DNA of 64,000 nt, from contig CAZWPX010000010.1 of NCBI GenBank assembly GCA_964636125.1, forward strand, positions 1-64,000, written 5' to 3'. How positions within the stretch are numbered: position 1 is the stretch's first letter; every line of letters starts with the position of its first letter. Below, in pieces: positions 43,236 through 52,339 of this stretch. Below the pieces are notes generated by a model. The model was not told the origin of the DNA. It did not search any database and saw only the letters and a program-made list of their open reading frames with translations. Both the position numbers and the translations under genes were made by a program. The DNA comes from CAJINA01 sp964636125. Its GTDB lineage: Bacteria; Desulfobacterota; Desulfobacteria; Desulfobacterales; CAJINA01.

Positions 43236-44966
43236 TTAAGCACACCAGGGGAGGATAAAGGCCAGCAGGCCGGTGAAGACGAACAGGGATTCTGTGATGA
43301 ATTCCAGGCGGATACCCGACATGATCCGTCCCCGCTGATGGGCAATCGCCACCGGTAAAAAGAGCAGGGGGCACAAGGAGAGCAGGTAACCGAACCAGGG
43401 GACCAGTCCCAGGCTCCCGGCTGCAGCCAGGGTCATGGCGCCGGTCATCAGCATTGCTTTGAGCAGAGCCCGTGTGTAGTTCTCGCCCAGGGCAATGGGG
43501 AGGGTCTCCTTGCCGACAATGCGGTCACCCTGGATATCCAGCAGGTCAAAGAAAGCGGTTCTGACGAAGACCATGCAGGTGGACCAGATAAATACAAAAA
43601 CTGCAGCCAGGGGTATGACTTCGGGATGCTGCAAGGCGGGCAGAATTGCGGCTACCACACCCCAGGCCACCGCGATCAAGACAGTTTTGGAGCCCGGGAT
43701 GTCTTTGATCCGGTGGTATCGGAGATGCTGCATGCGGGCCGGCACCAGGTTGAGGTTGTACGAGAGGCCGGTAATGCTCATGGCCAGCAGAACTGCGAAT
43801 GGCAGCGGTCCCAAAGAATACGCCCTGGCCAGTCCCGCCCCACCGGCCAGAATGGCCAGCATAGCCAAAAGGTACCGGTTGCTGTCATAAAACCGGGCCC
43901 GCACCGGGTCATTGTAGTGGTCTGATTTCTTACCAGTCAGGTTGTTCAGGATGTGCATGGAAAGCACATATAAGATGGCGATCATGACATGGGGAAAGCT
44001 TTGCGGCGCATCCAACAGGCGGGTGCAGGCATAGCACAGGCAGCCGGCGCCCAGGGCTACATAGATGTTGGTCAGCAGCAGGGCTCTTTGCAGGTTGAAC
44101 AGCGCCAGCTTCCACCCGGACAGCCGGCTGGCGGGGATCATCTCCAGTGCCCGGCAGATCCTGCGGATGATCCAGTTGGGTGTCGATGCACCAGCCGTTA
44201 CACCAATGGTTTTGGCGTGGGCGAGGGTTTCCAGGTTCAGTTCACTTTCCGATTCTATATGGTAGGTGGGCTTTCCGGTTTGGCGGGCAACTTCGGCCAG
44301 CCGCACGGTGTTGCCGCTGTTGTGCCCGCCGACTACAATGATAGCATCCACCCGGCTGGCCAGTTTACTGATGTCCGCCTGGCGTTTACTGGTGGAGTCA
44401 CAGATCGTATCGTAGACTTTATAGTGCGGCCGATGTTTGGCTGCCCATTGCTTGACGGTACTATAAAACTCGATATTCTGGGTTGTCTGGGCCACAATGA
44501 TGGCCTGGTCAAAAGAGGGCAGGGCGGTAAGCTCTGCCAGGCTGCTGACCACATGACCCTGGTCACCGGCATAGCCTTTCAGGCCGATTACCTCAGGGTG
44601 GTCACTGTCGCCGATGATAATTGAGGCATGCCCTTTCTGGGCATGTTTGCGGATAATGGTCTGGACCCTGATGACCCGCGGGCAGGTGGCGTTGATGACG
44701 TTAAAACCGGCGGTTCTAAGGTCTGCCTGCGCATCCGGCGGGACACCATGGGCCCTGATCAGGGTCGTACCGGAGCCCGCCTGGGGGATTGCTTCCAGGC
44801 TGTTGATTCCTTTTTCCTTGAGCAGGTCCAGGACCTGGGGATTGTGGATCAAGGGGCCATATGTGCTGATGGGCTCCGGCTGGCTGCCGGGTGCCTCCAG
44901 GACCATATCCACAGCTCGGCGGACTCCCATGCAGAAACCGGCCGTTTTGGCGATGATGATTTTCAT
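43236..44966 (-). CDS. ispH: IspH-UbiA fusion: HMBPP reductase with membrane prenyltransferase
   Basis: The 576-aa protein joins two enzymes. Residues 1-~275 are IspH (LytB), the last step of the MEP pathway, making IPP and DMAPP. The [4Fe-4S] cysteines are in GFCMGVRRAVD, NATCPRV and CDSTSKRQ; His residues are in LIHNP, RAHGVPP and DHPEV; NSGNT is the diphosphate-binding turn. Residues ~290-576 are a UbiA-type prenyltransferase with about eight helices. The second Asp-rich motif is good (FFDLLDIQGD); the first is degenerate (SDHYND). ATG 44966 is preferred because it begins the IspH domain, although the frame is open to 45104. Confidence 0.9.
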   Translation of the reverse strand: MKIIIAKTAGFCMGVRRAVDMVLEAPGSQPEPISTYGPLIHNPQVLDLLKEKGINSLEAIPQAGSGTTLIRAHGVPPDAQADLRTAGFNVINATCPRVIRVQTIIRKHAQKGHASIIIGDSDHPEVIGLKGYAGDQGHVVSSLAELTALPSFDQAIIVAQTTQNIEFYSTVKQWAAKHRPHYKVYDTICDSTSKRQADISKLASRVDAIIVVGGHNSGNTVRLAEVARQTGKPTYHIESESELNLETLAHAKTIGVTAGASTPNWIIRRICRALEMIPASRLSGWKLALFNLQRALLLTNIYVALGAGCLCYACTRLLDAPQSFPHVMIAILYVLSMHILNNLTGKKSDHYNDPVRARFYDSNRYLLAMLAILAGGAGLARAYSLGPLPFAVLLAMSITGLSYNLNLVPARMQHLRYHRIKDIPGSKTVLIAVAWGVVAAILPALQHPEVIPLAAVFVFIWSTCMVFVRTAFFDLLDIQGDRIVGKETLPIALGENYTRALLKAMLMTGAMTLAAAGSLGLVPWFGYLLSLCPLLFLPVAIAHQRGRIMSGIRLEFITESLFVFTGLLAFILPWCA

Positions 44967-45063
44967 TCTGCCTTTCGGCACTTTAGCAGCCGTATTCAAA
45001 CTCATCGGTTTTGGGTTGTGAGCCCCTTCCAGGGCAACCCGCAGCCGCGCTGGGCCAGGTTTT

Positions 45064-45261
45064 TTACGGGTCCTGCAGCGGGCTGAGGTAGATGTTGTGA
45101 TCAACCAGGGCGAGAGAGTGGATGCGTGCTTTTATGAATTTCTGTTCGCCGAATATGTTCATTAATTTTAAACCGTTATCTTCGGGCTCCACTGAATCCA
45201 CGGATTCCATGATAAGGGATTTCTCATTTCCATCAACCAGATAGGCGTTTGCTTCACACAT
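45064..45261 (-). CDS. cooT: CooT-family nickel-binding protein
   Basis: The 65-aa protein has the CooT form: MCEANAYLVDGNEKSLIMESVDSVEPEDNG... FGEQKFIKARIHSLALVDHNIYL. The conserved Cys2 is the nickel ligand in known CooT, which aids carbon-monoxide dehydrogenase maturation. No CODH gene is in the window. It begins 9 bp after the DUF3842 stop, so the two are an operon. Confidence 0.88.
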   Translation of the reverse strand: MCEANAYLVDGNEKSLIMESVDSVEPEDNGLKLMNIFGEQKFIKARIHSLALVDHNIYLSPLQDP

Positions 45262-45270
45262 TTTTCTTCC

Positions 45271-45687
45271 TCATGTAAGATTGCTGTTCAGGTTCTCATC
45301 AACCAGCGCATCGATCAGGTGCGGCAGAGGGGCCTTCGCCAGGCCCACGATTTCGATATTTTCCTGTGATAGCGGGAGGAGTAATTTTTTAGCCTGGCTG
45401 GAAGCAATGGCCTGGGCCATGGCCGGTGTCAACTCGCCCATCATGGAATTTGCCATAATGATGCCCACCGGGCCGATAATTATATCCGCATTCGCAACGG
45501 TACACACAATGGCATTTTCACCCGAGGCGCCCCGGTTTGCACGTGCTTTCAACATCTGGGCGGTGGCGATGGCATTGGTGCCGAGGGCGATAATCTCAAC
45601 GTCATTGCCGGTCACTGCCGTGAGTCTCTTGATGACCGCACTGCCAATTCCACCCCCCTGGCCGTCGATAACGCAGATTCGCTTCAT
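45271..45687 (-). CDS. DUF3842 protein
   Basis: The 138-aa protein begins MKRICVIDGQGGGIGSAVI, a Rossmann-like nucleotide-binding turn, and continues with VEIIALGTNAIATAQMLKARA and ADIIIGPVGIIMANSMMGELTPAMA. This is DUF3842, of unknown function. The start at 45687 is taken because it begins the domain; the frame is open to 45726. Its downstream neighbour is cooT; I recall the two families occurring together elsewhere but cannot check this. Confidence 0.88.
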   Translation of the reverse strand: MKRICVIDGQGGGIGSAVIKRLTAVTGNDVEIIALGTNAIATAQMLKARANRGASGENAIVCTVANADIIIGPVGIIMANSMMGELTPAMAQAIASSQAKKLLLPLSQENIEIVGLAKAPLPHLIDALVDENLNSNLT

Positions 45688-45793
45688 GCCCCTGCTTTCT
45701 GTCTGAAGATTTAATGTCGCCGGCAACGGGTGCCGGGGCCTCCAACCGGGTGACTACCAGATCGTAAAATAAGTGTCAATGCAAACAGGCGGT

Positions 45794-46315
45794 TTACAGT
45801 TTCCGAATTTTAGCCCGGCTGCGGCGGGCTTTTTTTGAAAGGCGGCGCCGGGGGCCTTTTTTCCGGGTTGTGGGTTTCCAGCCCTCCCCAGGTTCTTCCT
45901 CCAGCCCTTTGGCTTCCATATACTCGACCAGCATCAGCTTTTGTTCGAAAGAGATGGAATCAATGATGGCCGCACCCCTGGATTCAGAAAATGAGGCCAC
46001 GTCCCGATCGGAGCTGACCACCAGGGCACCCTCTTTTTCATGGGTGGCCATGGTTTTAATGACCATGTCGGCGGTTTCACCACGCTGCGAATAGACGACA
46101 GCGATGCCCTTGATCCGGTCCCGGTGCCGGGAAAATCCCGGGGCCCCGGTCCCATCGAACACGACGGTAATCTTGTGTGCTTTGATCCGCTTATAGCCGG
46201 CCAGCAGGTCAACCAGGGCTTCCCGGCCGGCCTGCAGGTCCGTGCGGTCCAGCCGGCTGAGTTCAGCTGACTGACGGATCAGGTTGTACCCGTCGATGAT
46301 GATATGAATGGCCAC
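45794..46315 (-). CDS. NYN-domain (YacP-like) putative nuclease
   Basis: The 173-aa protein starts IHIIIDGYNLIR, with the PIN-like acidic residue of NYN domains, and continues with ITVVFDGTG, GETADMVIKTMA and ALVVSSDRDVASF. The C-terminus is strongly basic (RKKGPRRRLSKKARRSRAKIRKL), which suggests RNA binding. It begins 6 bp after the parB stop. Confidence 0.88.
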   Translation of the reverse strand: MAIHIIIDGYNLIRQSAELSRLDRTDLQAGREALVDLLAGYKRIKAHKITVVFDGTGAPGFSRHRDRIKGIAVVYSQRGETADMVIKTMATHEKEGALVVSSDRDVASFSESRGAAIIDSISFEQKLMLVEYMEAKGLEEEPGEGWKPTTRKKGPRRRLSKKARRSRAKIRKL

Positions 46316-46321
46316 GTTGGT

Positions 46322-47227
46322 TTACCGCTTGAGAAGGCTCAGCAGACGATCAAGATCGTCATTGCTGTAGAACTCGATGGCGACGCTGCCTTTCTGGTTT
46401 TTGCGTTTAATCCGGACCCGGGTCCCGAAGTGGCGGGCCAGATCCTCTTCAATCCCGGTAAAATAGAAGGCATCCGGGTCGGCTGGTTTGGGTGGTTGTG
46501 TTTTAGCAAGTGTCTTGAGGCGTTTGATCAGTTTCTCCGTCTGGCGTACAGACAGCTTTTTGGAAACAACTTCCCGCCAGGCCGTAATCTGACCGGTCCT
46601 GGTTTCGATACCAAGCAGGGCCCGGGCATGTCCCATACTGACCGTGCGGGAGATGATGCTTGCTTTGATTTCGTCAGGCAGCTGGCGCAGTCTTAAAAAA
46701 TTGGCCACCGTCGAACGGCTCTTGCCGACCCGCGTGGCCGCCTGATCCTGGGTAAGGTTGAACTCGGTCATCAGGCGGTGGTAGGCATCCGCTTCCTCAA
46801 CCGGGTTGAAATCTTCTCTTTGGATATTTTCAACAATGGACATTTCCAGCATCTGCGCATCCGAAAGGCGTTTTATCACCACAGGCACTTTGGCCAGCCC
46901 CGCCATTTTGGCGGCCCGCAGCCGTCTTTCACCGGCCACAAGTTCGTAGCCGTTGGCCTCCCGGCGGACCAGCAGCGGCTGAATGATGCCCTGCGTTCTG
47001 ATCGATTCGCAGAGTTCGGCCAGTTCATCGGCTGCAAAATGTGTCCTGGGTTGATAGGGATTCGGGTGGACCAGTTCAATGTCACACTCAATGAAGTCCC
47101 GGTTTGCGGTGGACGCTTTTTCCTTGGGTAAAGCCGGGATCAAGGCTTCAAGCCCTCTTCCCAGGGCTAATTTTTTGCGTTTTTTGGGGGGAGATGCTGT
47201 TTTCTTGCTGAGTTTCTGTTTCTGCAT
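46322..47227 (-). CDS. parB: chromosome partitioning protein ParB
   Basis: The 301-aa protein has an N-terminal basic ParA-activating segment (KKTASPPKKRKKLALGRGLEALIP). The CTP-binding ParB/Srx core shows LVHPNPYQPR, GERRLRAAKMAG and VVIKRLSDAQMLEMSIVENIQREDFNPVEEADAY. The helix-turn-helix lies around LTQDQAATRVGKSRSTVANFL, and a C-terminal dimerisation domain ends in DLDRLLSLLKR. It would bind parS sites and load SMC. No parS sequence (TGTTTCACGTGAAACA-like) was found by eye in the window. It is 62 bp after parA. Confidence 0.95.
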   Translation of the reverse strand: MQKQKLSKKTASPPKKRKKLALGRGLEALIPALPKEKASTANRDFIECDIELVHPNPYQPRTHFAADELAELCESIRTQGIIQPLLVRREANGYELVAGERRLRAAKMAGLAKVPVVIKRLSDAQMLEMSIVENIQREDFNPVEEADAYHRLMTEFNLTQDQAATRVGKSRSTVANFLRLRQLPDEIKASIISRTVSMGHARALLGIETRTGQITAWREVVSKKLSVRQTEKLIKRLKTLAKTQPPKPADPDAFYFTGIEEDLARHFGTRVRIKRKNQKGSVAIEFYSNDDLDRLLSLLKR

Positions 47228-47289
47228 GCAGTACCTTTAGTCCGAGCCCCGGGCGATATCCGGACCGGGATTCCGGCAAAATACCGGAC

Positions 47290-48048
47290 TCATTGATTCA
47301 TGATTTCGCGGGCGAGTTCAAAATAGCTTGTGGCACCGGCTGATGTGGCATCATATAGCAAAATAGGTTTGCCAAAACTGGGTGCCTCACCGAGACGCAC
47401 ATTTCTCGGTACCACTGTGTTGAACACCAGGCCGTCAAAGTGCTTTTCGGCTTCATCCGCAACCTGGTAGGACAGGTTGGTACGTTTATCGAACATCGTC
47501 AGCAAGATGCCGCCAACCTCAAGATCGGGATTCAGGCCGTTTTTAATCAGGGTCATCGTCTGCATCAGCTGGCCGATTCCCTCCAGGGCAAAAAATTCGC
47601 ATTGGAGGGGGATCAGGAGCCTGTTTGCACTGGTCATCGCGTTGACGGTCAGCAGGCTTAGCGAAGGCGGGGAGTCGAGGATGATATATTCAAAATCAGA
47701 GGCAACCTCCTGCAACAGGTTTTTCAACACAGATTCCCGTCCCTCAAATGCCATCATTTCGACCTCGAACCCGATCAGCTCAACCAGGGCCGGGATGACC
47801 TTGAGAGAAGGGATCTCGGTGTCCAGGATCAGGGCTTCGGCCGATGCTTCACCGATCATGCCATGATACAGGTTCAGGTCCACGGATGACTTGTCGATAC
47901 CGATCCCGGTCGTGGCGTTACCCTGGGGGTCGCAGTCCACCAGCAGGGTTGGTTTTTCTGAAACCGCCAGTGCGGCAGCGAGATTGATAGCGGTGGTCGT
48001 TTTACCGACGCCGCCTTTCTGGTTGGCAATGCAGATAATGTGTGGCAT
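47290..48048 (-). CDS. parA: chromosome partitioning ATPase ParA/Soj
   Basis: The 252-aa protein is a short, Soj-type ParA without a DNA-binding N-terminal extension, as usual for chromosomal copies. The deviant Walker A is NQKGGVGKTTTAINLAAALA with the signature Lys, followed by LLVDCDPQGNAT and YIILDSPPSLSLLTVNA. It drives ParB-parS segregation. The pair often lies near the replication origin, so oriC may be close, but none is seen here. Confidence 0.95.
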   Translation of the reverse strand: MPHIICIANQKGGVGKTTTAINLAAALAVSEKPTLLVDCDPQGNATTGIGIDKSSVDLNLYHGMIGEASAEALILDTEIPSLKVIPALVELIGFEVEMMAFEGRESVLKNLLQEVASDFEYIILDSPPSLSLLTVNAMTSANRLLIPLQCEFFALEGIGQLMQTMTLIKNGLNPDLEVGGILLTMFDKRTNLSYQVADEAEKHFDGLVFNTVVPRNVRLGEAPSFGKPILLYDATSAGATSYFELAREIMNQ

Positions 48049-48233
48049 AATTACGATTTCCTATCATATCTGGCTAAATTTGGAAAGCTTGACCTGCTCT
48101 GGCAACATCTTTTGCCGGCCAGCAGGTTGACAATGGGTTCCTACGGGATGATTCTGGAATTGAAACCGGGCAACTCTGTCTTATATTGTCAGGATACAGG
48201 CTGGGAACATTTTTTGATTATGATGAGGATTGT

Positions 48234-49661
48234 ATGCGTTTAGCGGGAAAAGTGACCACGCTGTTGACCGTTGCGGCCTTTCTGGTGGGATTGGCTGTAC
48301 CCGGTCCCCTTTTGGCGTTGACCTATTCCAAGGAAGAAGAGTTTGGCCGGGAGTTCGCCAGGTATGTGGAGACCCATATGCAGGTCATCAATGATCAGTA
48401 TATTGCCGGATACGTGGAATCGGTCGGCCAGCGGGTGCTTTCCTATTTTCCGCCGCAACAGCTGAATTTTCGCTTCAGGGTTATAAAATCAGACGTCTAT
48501 AATGCCTTCGCCGGACCTGGCGGGCACATTTTTATACACAGCGGATTGATCGCAGCCATGGAATCCGAGGATGAACTGGCCGGTATCCTGGGCCACGAAA
48601 TTGCCCATGTGACCAGTCGCCATATTTCGCAAAAACTCGCACGCCAGAAGAAGATCAGCTATGTCACCATGGCGGGTATTGTGGCCGGGATTCTGCTGGG
48701 TGCCAGCGGCTCCGCAGCTGGCGCTCAGGCCCTGACATACGGCTCCCTGGCAGCCGGGCAGTCTGCCGAACTGGCTTATAGCCGCGAGAACGAGCTGGAG
48801 GCTGATGAGAAAGGGCTGGAGTTCATGACTGCGGCCGGTTATGATGGGTACGGTCTTTTAGACAGCCTGAAAAAAATCCGCAGCCGTGAATGGTTCGGCA
48901 AGAAACAGATTCCGACCTACCTGAAAACACATCCTGCCTCTGAAGACCGGATACTTTATATTGACGACTGGATGGCCCAGCACAAAGAGCACCGGAACGA
49001 AACAACTCACCCGGGCAATCCCCGGGGCTTTACAATGGCCCACACCCGGATCCAGGCGCTGTATACAGACAGGCAACTGGCCTTGAAAACCTTACGTTAC
49101 CGGCTTGAGACAGAGCCTGACCGGGCGATTTCCCATTATGGCTATGGCCTGGTCCTGGCCCGTAGCGGCAAATACAAAGACGCAATCCGGCATCTGGAAG
49201 AAGCGACCCGCCTGAGACCTTTTGACCCGTATATGCAAGGAGACCTCGGCCGGGCGTATTATTTAGGCGGCCGCTATGAGGCTGCCCGGGAAAGCCTCGG
49301 GGCGACCGTGACGACATTCCCTGATTTTGCAGACGGGCTGTTTTATCTGGGCAGGACCTACCAGCAGCTTGGCATGTACCCGGAGGCTGCGGAATACCTG
49401 GGCAAACTGTACGACCTGGACCCCCGCTATCCGCGCCTGGGCTATTTTCTGGGCAACGCCTATGGAAAGCTGGGCCGTCTGGGCGAGGCCCACTACCATC
49501 TGGCCTTGTATTACCTGACAAAAGGTGAGCCAAAGACAGCCAGATTCCACCTGGAACGGGCGATGGAAGCCGAAACCGATCCTATTAACAAGGATCGGAT
49601 TGAGGACCTGCTGGGTAAGATAAAGCCGGATAAAGAGGGTGAAAAGCAGGCGCAACAGTAA
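48234..49661 (+). CDS. M48-family metalloprotease with TPR domain
   Basis: The 475-aa precursor resembles BepA/YfgC: signal peptide (AAFLVGLAVPGPLLAL), then an M48 zinc protease domain with ILGHEIAHVTSRH (HExxH) and the third ligand in ENELEADEKGLEF. TPR-type repeats cover residues ~285-470 (ALKTLRYRLETEPDRAISHYGYGLVLARSGKYKDA and following). BepA works on outer-membrane protein assembly in the periplasm. The ATG at 48234 is supported by GAGG six bases upstream; the frame is open from 48186. Confidence 0.93.
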   Translation: MRLAGKVTTLLTVAAFLVGLAVPGPLLALTYSKEEEFGREFARYVETHMQVINDQYIAGYVESVGQRVLSYFPPQQLNFRFRVIKSDVYNAFAGPGGHIFIHSGLIAAMESEDELAGILGHEIAHVTSRHISQKLARQKKISYVTMAGIVAGILLGASGSAAGAQALTYGSLAAGQSAELAYSRENELEADEKGLEFMTAAGYDGYGLLDSLKKIRSREWFGKKQIPTYLKTHPASEDRILYIDDWMAQHKEHRNETTHPGNPRGFTMAHTRIQALYTDRQLALKTLRYRLETEPDRAISHYGYGLVLARSGKYKDAIRHLEEATRLRPFDPYMQGDLGRAYYLGGRYEAARESLGATVTTFPDFADGLFYLGRTYQQLGMYPEAAEYLGKLYDLDPRYPRLGYFLGNAYGKLGRLGEAHYHLALYYLTKGEPKTARFHLERAMEAETDPINKDRIEDLLGKIKPDKEGEKQAQQ

Positions 49662-49709
49662 TAAATCCGGCCGAAACAACAGTACCGGGTTTTGAAGCCG
49701 CATAGAATT

Positions 49710-51743
49710 TTAGCTGCGGTCAAAGTGTGAAAACTGCATGGAAAAGGTACCGCGGCCCTGAGTGGCCGAGCGCAGGGCGGTTGAGTACCCAAACATCCTG
49801 GCCAGTGGGACGGTGGCTTTTATGACCTGGGTTCCCAGCTTATGTTCCATTGATTCAATTTTACCGCCGCGGGCGCTTACGTCACCAATGACATCCCCCA
49901 TGAAATCTTCAGGTACGAAGATTTCAACCTTCATGATCGGGTCCAGCAGGAAGGCACCGCCCTTTCGCAGGGCTTCTTTGCAGGCCATGGAGGCGCTGAC
50001 GGTGTAGGCCAGATCGGACCCCTGGGAATCCTTATGGGATCCCCCGGTCAGCACGGCGGCGATATCTACTACCGGATAACCCATGAGGGCGCCGCTCTCC
50101 AGTGACTCCAATACCCCTTTTTCAATAGCCGGGATATACATGTCCGGGATGCTGTCCGCAGGAATTTCAGAAGTAAAGCTGTTTTCAGAGCCGCGTGGCA
50201 GGGGGGTCAGTTTAATCTGCACCTCTCCGAAATGACGCTGCCCGGCCACTTCGTTATCGAAAGTTGCCTGGGCCACCACCTCTTTTTCGATGGTTTCGCG
50301 GTAGACAACCTGGGGTCGTCCGACGTTTACATTGGTCTTAAACTCCCGCTGCATCCGGCTGATGATGACTTCCAGGTGCAGTTCACCCATGCCGGAAAGG
50401 ATCGTCTGGCCGGTGTCGGTGTCCTGCTTCAGGCGCAGGGTTGGGTCCTCTGCGGTGAATTTTTCCAGGACCTGATCCAGTTTGTCCTGGTCGGCGCTGG
50501 TTTTGGGCTCGATGGCCACCGAGATCACCGGCTCATATATCTCGATCTTCTCCAGCAGAACTGGTTTTTCGACAGAGCACAGGGTCTCTCCGGTGGTTGA
50601 ATCTTTCAGGCCGACGACACCCACAATGCTGCCTGCGCCGGCCGTGTCCAGTCGTTCCCTTTTGTTGGCATGCATGCGGAGAATCCGGGACAGTTTTTCC
50701 TTTTTCTTGCGGGACGGATTGAAAGTTTCGCCCTTGGCTTTGAGGGTGCCGCTGTAAACCCTTACAAAGCTGAGTTTGCGGCCTTCAATCATGGAAACCT
50801 TAAAGATGAGTGCGGCCAGGGCGGCCTTGTCGGACGGCGGGCAGGTCCTGGGTTCACCCGTCTCCGGGTCCTCTCCTTCGATGGGGGGGACATCAAGCGG
50901 GCTGGGCAGATAGTCGATGATGGCATCCAGCAGGGGCTGAATGCCCCGGTTTTTCAAGGCACTGCCACACAAGACGGGTACCAGATCCAGATTGATGGTT
51001 GCCCTGCGAATGGCCGCGACGATTATCTGGGGTGCAATCGTCTCCTCTGCAAGGTAGGCTTCCATCAGGTCATCATCTGTTTCCGCCAGGGTTTCCAGTA
51101 GGTTTTCACGGTATTCCAGTGCCTGGCCCAGCAACTCATCAGGAATTGCTTCCCGGGAAAAACTGGCGCCGAGGGTTTCGGCCTGCCAGCGAATTTGCTC
51201 CATCCCGATCAGATCGATAACCCCTTCAAAGGTGTCTTCAATGCCCACCGGCAACTGCAGAACCAGCGGCGAAGCCTTGAGGCGGGTTTTCATCATTTCA
51301 ATGGTGCCGTGAAAATCTGCCCCGATGCGGTCAAGCTTATTGATGAAGGCGATCTTCGGCACGTTGTACTTATCCGCCTGCCGCCAGACGGTTTCCGATT
51401 GTGGTTCCACACCGCCTACGGCGCAAAAAACACCGATGGCGCCGTCCAGTACGCGCAGGGACCGTTCCACTTCAATGGTAAAATCCACATGGCCGGGGGT
51501 GTCAATGATCTGGATATCATTTTTTTGCCATTGGCAGGTTGTGACAGCCGACGTAATCGTGATACCCCGCTCCTGCTCGTCCGGCATCCAGTCCATGACA
51601 GCCTCACCGTCATGGACTTCCCCGAGTCTGTGTGAGCGGCCCGTATAGTAGAGAATCCGCTCGGTGACAGTCGTTTTCCCGGCGTCAATGTGCGCCATAA
51701 TGCCGATGTTTCTGATTTTGCCTATTTTATCTTTCGGTTTCAT
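49710..51743 (-). CDS. fusA: translation elongation factor G
   Basis: The 677-aa GTPase has the G motifs AHIDAGKTT, DTPGHVDFT, FINKLDR (NKxD) and SALKNRG, and EF-G domains II-V up to a C-terminal FSMQFSHFDRS. It is slightly short of the usual 690-700 aa and differs from standard fusA in context: it is not in an rpsL-rpsG-tuf operon. It may therefore be a second EF-G paralogue (EF-G2 or a recycling factor) rather than the main one. Its ATG overlaps the GerMN stop (ATGA) and there is no strong ribosome site, so it is probably coupled. Confidence 0.9.
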   Translation of the reverse strand: MKPKDKIGKIRNIGIMAHIDAGKTTVTERILYYTGRSHRLGEVHDGEAVMDWMPDEQERGITITSAVTTCQWQKNDIQIIDTPGHVDFTIEVERSLRVLDGAIGVFCAVGGVEPQSETVWRQADKYNVPKIAFINKLDRIGADFHGTIEMMKTRLKASPLVLQLPVGIEDTFEGVIDLIGMEQIRWQAETLGASFSREAIPDELLGQALEYRENLLETLAETDDDLMEAYLAEETIAPQIIVAAIRRATINLDLVPVLCGSALKNRGIQPLLDAIIDYLPSPLDVPPIEGEDPETGEPRTCPPSDKAALAALIFKVSMIEGRKLSFVRVYSGTLKAKGETFNPSRKKKEKLSRILRMHANKRERLDTAGAGSIVGVVGLKDSTTGETLCSVEKPVLLEKIEIYEPVISVAIEPKTSADQDKLDQVLEKFTAEDPTLRLKQDTDTGQTILSGMGELHLEVIISRMQREFKTNVNVGRPQVVYRETIEKEVVAQATFDNEVAGQRHFGEVQIKLTPLPRGSENSFTSEIPADSIPDMYIPAIEKGVLESLESGALMGYPVVDIAAVLTGGSHKDSQGSDLAYTVSASMACKEALRKGGAFLLDPIMKVEIFVPEDFMGDVIGDVSARGGKIESMEHKLGTQVIKATVPLARMFGYSTALRSATQGRGTFSMQFSHFDRS

Positions 51744-52339
51744 CGTATAAGTAGGATATTCGCTTTCAAGGGGTAGCGCAGGTCCAGATGCCCTGCCGGA
51801 TTTATCGGTTGACTGCCCTGGGGCAGGATTTTTACAGTTTCAATTTCGGCCATGTTGAGGACCAGGGAGTTCACAATCGCATAGATTGCCAGCATATCCG
51901 ACTGGACCCCGCCCGGGTGTTGTTGCCATTTCTCGCGGTCTAGATCCACATACGCGGTTTTATCCGGTGTAATGAATAAGCCCCTCAGGCAATCAGGGCC
52001 CGGGAGTGTGCGCACCAGATTTTTATTGGCCGGGCCGCTGGCCAGTTCACGGATGATGGCTTTGCCAAGGGCTGCCGGACTGTTAGTCGGGGGCAGCTGG
52101 CGCTGTTCGGCCAACAGGGCCGCCTGGTCCTGATCTGTGAAATAGAGGCTGACGGTCGTCGGTCGTGCATCTTCAGCCCTGCCGGTGGGCAGCTTCTGGG
52201 GTGCCTGGGCCCCAAGTCCGCCTACCAGTTGTGACCAGGCTGCCGCCGTGAGCATCAAGGCGGTGAAAACGAAGCGGCCGGGTCCGATCCTGTTCAGATT
52301 CAGCACACGTCGTTGTTTAGGGTCCGGGTGTCCTGGCAT
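51740..52339 (-). CDS. secreted GerMN-domain protein
   Basis: The 199-aa precursor has an N-terminal signal or anchor (FVFTALMLTAAAWSQLVGGLGA). A GerMN domain occupies the rest: TVSLYFTDQDQAALLAEQRQL, ALGKAIIRELASGPA, RGLFITPDKTAYVDL and DMLAIYAIVNSLVLNMAEIETVKIL. GerMN proteins are envelope-associated and of unknown function outside spores. It overlaps the cyclase gene upstream by 23 bp and EF-G downstream by 4 bp, so all three are cotranscribed. Confidence 0.88.
   Translation of the reverse strand: MPGHPDPKQRRVLNLNRIGPGRFVFTALMLTAAAWSQLVGGLGAQAPQKLPTGRAEDARPTTVSLYFTDQDQAALLAEQRQLPPTNSPAALGKAIIRELASGPANKNLVRTLPGPDCLRGLFITPDKTAYVDLDREKWQQHPGGVQSDMLAIYAIVNSLVLNMAEIETVKILPQGSQPINPAGHLDLRYPLKANILLIR

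Noticed and set aside
46316..48233. parS sites or an origin beside parAB
   Set aside because: No TGTTTCACGTGAAACA-like palindrome or DnaA-box cluster was found by eye; proximity to oriC remains only a general expectation.
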